From positions 1-7,153 of the forward strand of contig SFCQ01000030.1 in NCBI GenBank assembly GCA_004558525.1: 7,153 nucleotides of DNA, in the 5' to 3' direction. This DNA is from Clostridiales bacterium (GTDB lineage Bacteria > Bacillota > Clostridia > Christensenellales > CAG-138). Made by a program: the position numbers and the translations under genes. Below are positions 6,304 to 7,153 of this stretch, one piece after another; the stretch's first letter is position 1, and each line of letters opens with the position of its first letter. The notes under the pieces are model-generated. The model was not told where the DNA came from, ran no database searches, and saw only the letters and a program-made list of their open reading frames with translations.

Positions 6304-7153
6304 ATGAAAATCAACGCAATCATTGAAAGCAAGGACGGCGGCACACTCGTGCTGGACTTTCCCCGCAGCATCTACGATGTGTATGAAAAGCTCCAGTCAG
6401 TAGGTATCAGACAGTCCCCGCATCAGATCACCCTTTCCGATGAGGAAGGCGATGACGTGCGAGTCAAGCTGTATTCCGAAGACGAAATAGGAAAGCATTT
6501 GCTTCTCACTCTCAAGGAGCATAACTCGCTGGCTGACGCCAATATGCTGGCCTTCATGGTAGACAATGCCAAGCCTGATTTCCGCTCCAAGCTGGAACAG
6601 AATCTGCTCAACGATCAGTACAGCTCCATGCAGGAGGTCACGGACGACATCAAGCAGATGCTTTATGAATCAGGACCGGTCAAAGCAGTGTTCTACTGTC
6701 CCCTCGTCGGAGAGGTAACCGATGAAGAGGGCTTCAGTTCTCCCGTCGACGGACGTTTCCTCAAGAGCTATGCGTGGGCTGTCGAAGAAGCTCTGGAAGC
6801 CGATACTGCCGACGATGAAATGGATATGGCTGAGTTTTTCGACGAGGATGACAGCGTTAAGGCAAAGCTCGTCTCTGCAAAGTGGGGCGTGGAAACCTAC
6901 CGTGGACGGCTCTTCGGCAGGATAGAGTGCAGCCTCAAGGAGGAACTCACCGACGCGGAAACCGAAATCCTCACCGACTGGATCAGCGGACAGAACTCAG
7001 ACGGTTACGGAGAGCACTTTGAGCAGCAGCCGATTGACACCGAGGACGGCGATCTGTACGTCTCCTTCTGGAACAGCGGCGACAACTATTCCATCATGAC
7101 TCGTGACGAGTTGGATGAGTATATAGATAATCAGGGCATGACGATGGGAGGAA
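6304..7153 (+). CDS. Conjugative-element-type protein related to the ArdA-like gene (partial, runs off right edge)
   Basis: Open from ATG 6304 to the window end (283 codons, no stop). GGGAGGA (6289-6295) lies 8 nt upstream, inside the preceding gene, and the stop-to-start gap is 2 nt, so the two are translationally coupled. The N-terminal module (DFP at 18-20, then a helix ending KLQSVGI at 29-35) and a later helical stretch (NSLADANMLAF, 76-86, through SMQEVTDDIKQML, about 110-122) parallel the module in the upstream gene. The C-terminal part carries TDWISGQNSDGYGEHFEQQ (226-244) and DLYVSFWNSGDNYS (251-264). This pattern is familiar from hypothetical proteins of Clostridia conjugative elements, but I cannot name a function. 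Strongly acidic. The visible 3' end GGGCATGAcgATGGGAGGA nearly repeats the tail of the upstream gene, so its stop and another coupled gene probably lie just past the edge. Confidence 0.8.
   Translation, partial: MKINAIIESKDGGTLVLDFPRSIYDVYEKLQSVGIRQSPHQITLSDEEGDDVRVKLYSEDEIGKHLLLTLKEHNSLADANMLAFMVDNAKPDFRSKLEQNLLNDQYSSMQEVTDDIKQMLYESGPVKAVFYCPLVGEVTDEEGFSSPVDGRFLKSYAWAVEEALEADTADDEMDMAEFFDEDDSVKAKLVSAKWGVETYRGRLFGRIECSLKEELTDAETEILTDWISGQNSDGYGEHFEQQPIDTEDGDLYVSFWNSGDNYSIMTRDELDEYIDNQGMTMGG

Overview
The window looks like a Clostridia-type (Bacillota) chromosome segment joined to accessory, conjugative-element-like DNA. The evidence for Bacillota is a T-box leader in front of valS, consensus TTGACA/17/TATAAT-like promoters, strong GGAGG ribosome binding sites, a tRNA gene with encoded CCA, and a DUF421-DUF4363 gene pair. 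No RNA or protein marker in the window fixes the genus.

Left part (1-3142, + strand): about 180 nt of intergenic DNA, then a near-consensus promoter, a complete T-box riboswitch with a GTC (valine) specifier and a UGGU tRNA-end-binding bulge, its terminator, and a full-length valS (878 aa). A 203-bp block follows (3156-3358). It is bounded by 12-bp inverted repeats and packed with hairpins, and lies between valS and the convergent genes to its right.

Middle (3445-4816): two minus-strand genes with a TGATG stop/start overlap encode a DUF421 (YetF-like) membrane protein and a DUF4363 protein. Divergent from them is an initiator tRNA-fMet(CAT) gene with its own consensus promoter and terminator. 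The tRNA has a U-U mismatch in the T stem.

Right part (4883-7153, + strand): 323 nt without a recognisable gene. It holds two look-alike intrinsic terminators, a perfect 13-bp hairpin, an imperfect direct repeat and a tRNA-T-arm-like string. After this come two coupled genes. The first is an ArdA-like antirestriction family protein whose 5' end is split by a frame change: an SD and N-terminus at 5206 are in a different frame from the main body, which has its own SD and ATG at 5312. The second is a related acidic protein cut by the right edge. Ile codons change from mostly ATA (valS) to mostly ATC (right part), so the 3' side of the tRNA is a plausible boundary between core genome and an integrated element. 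The two right-hand genes share a modular layout, and both end with codons GGA GGA. In the first these double as the SD of the following gene, which suggests a coupled operon of duplicated antirestriction-like genes.
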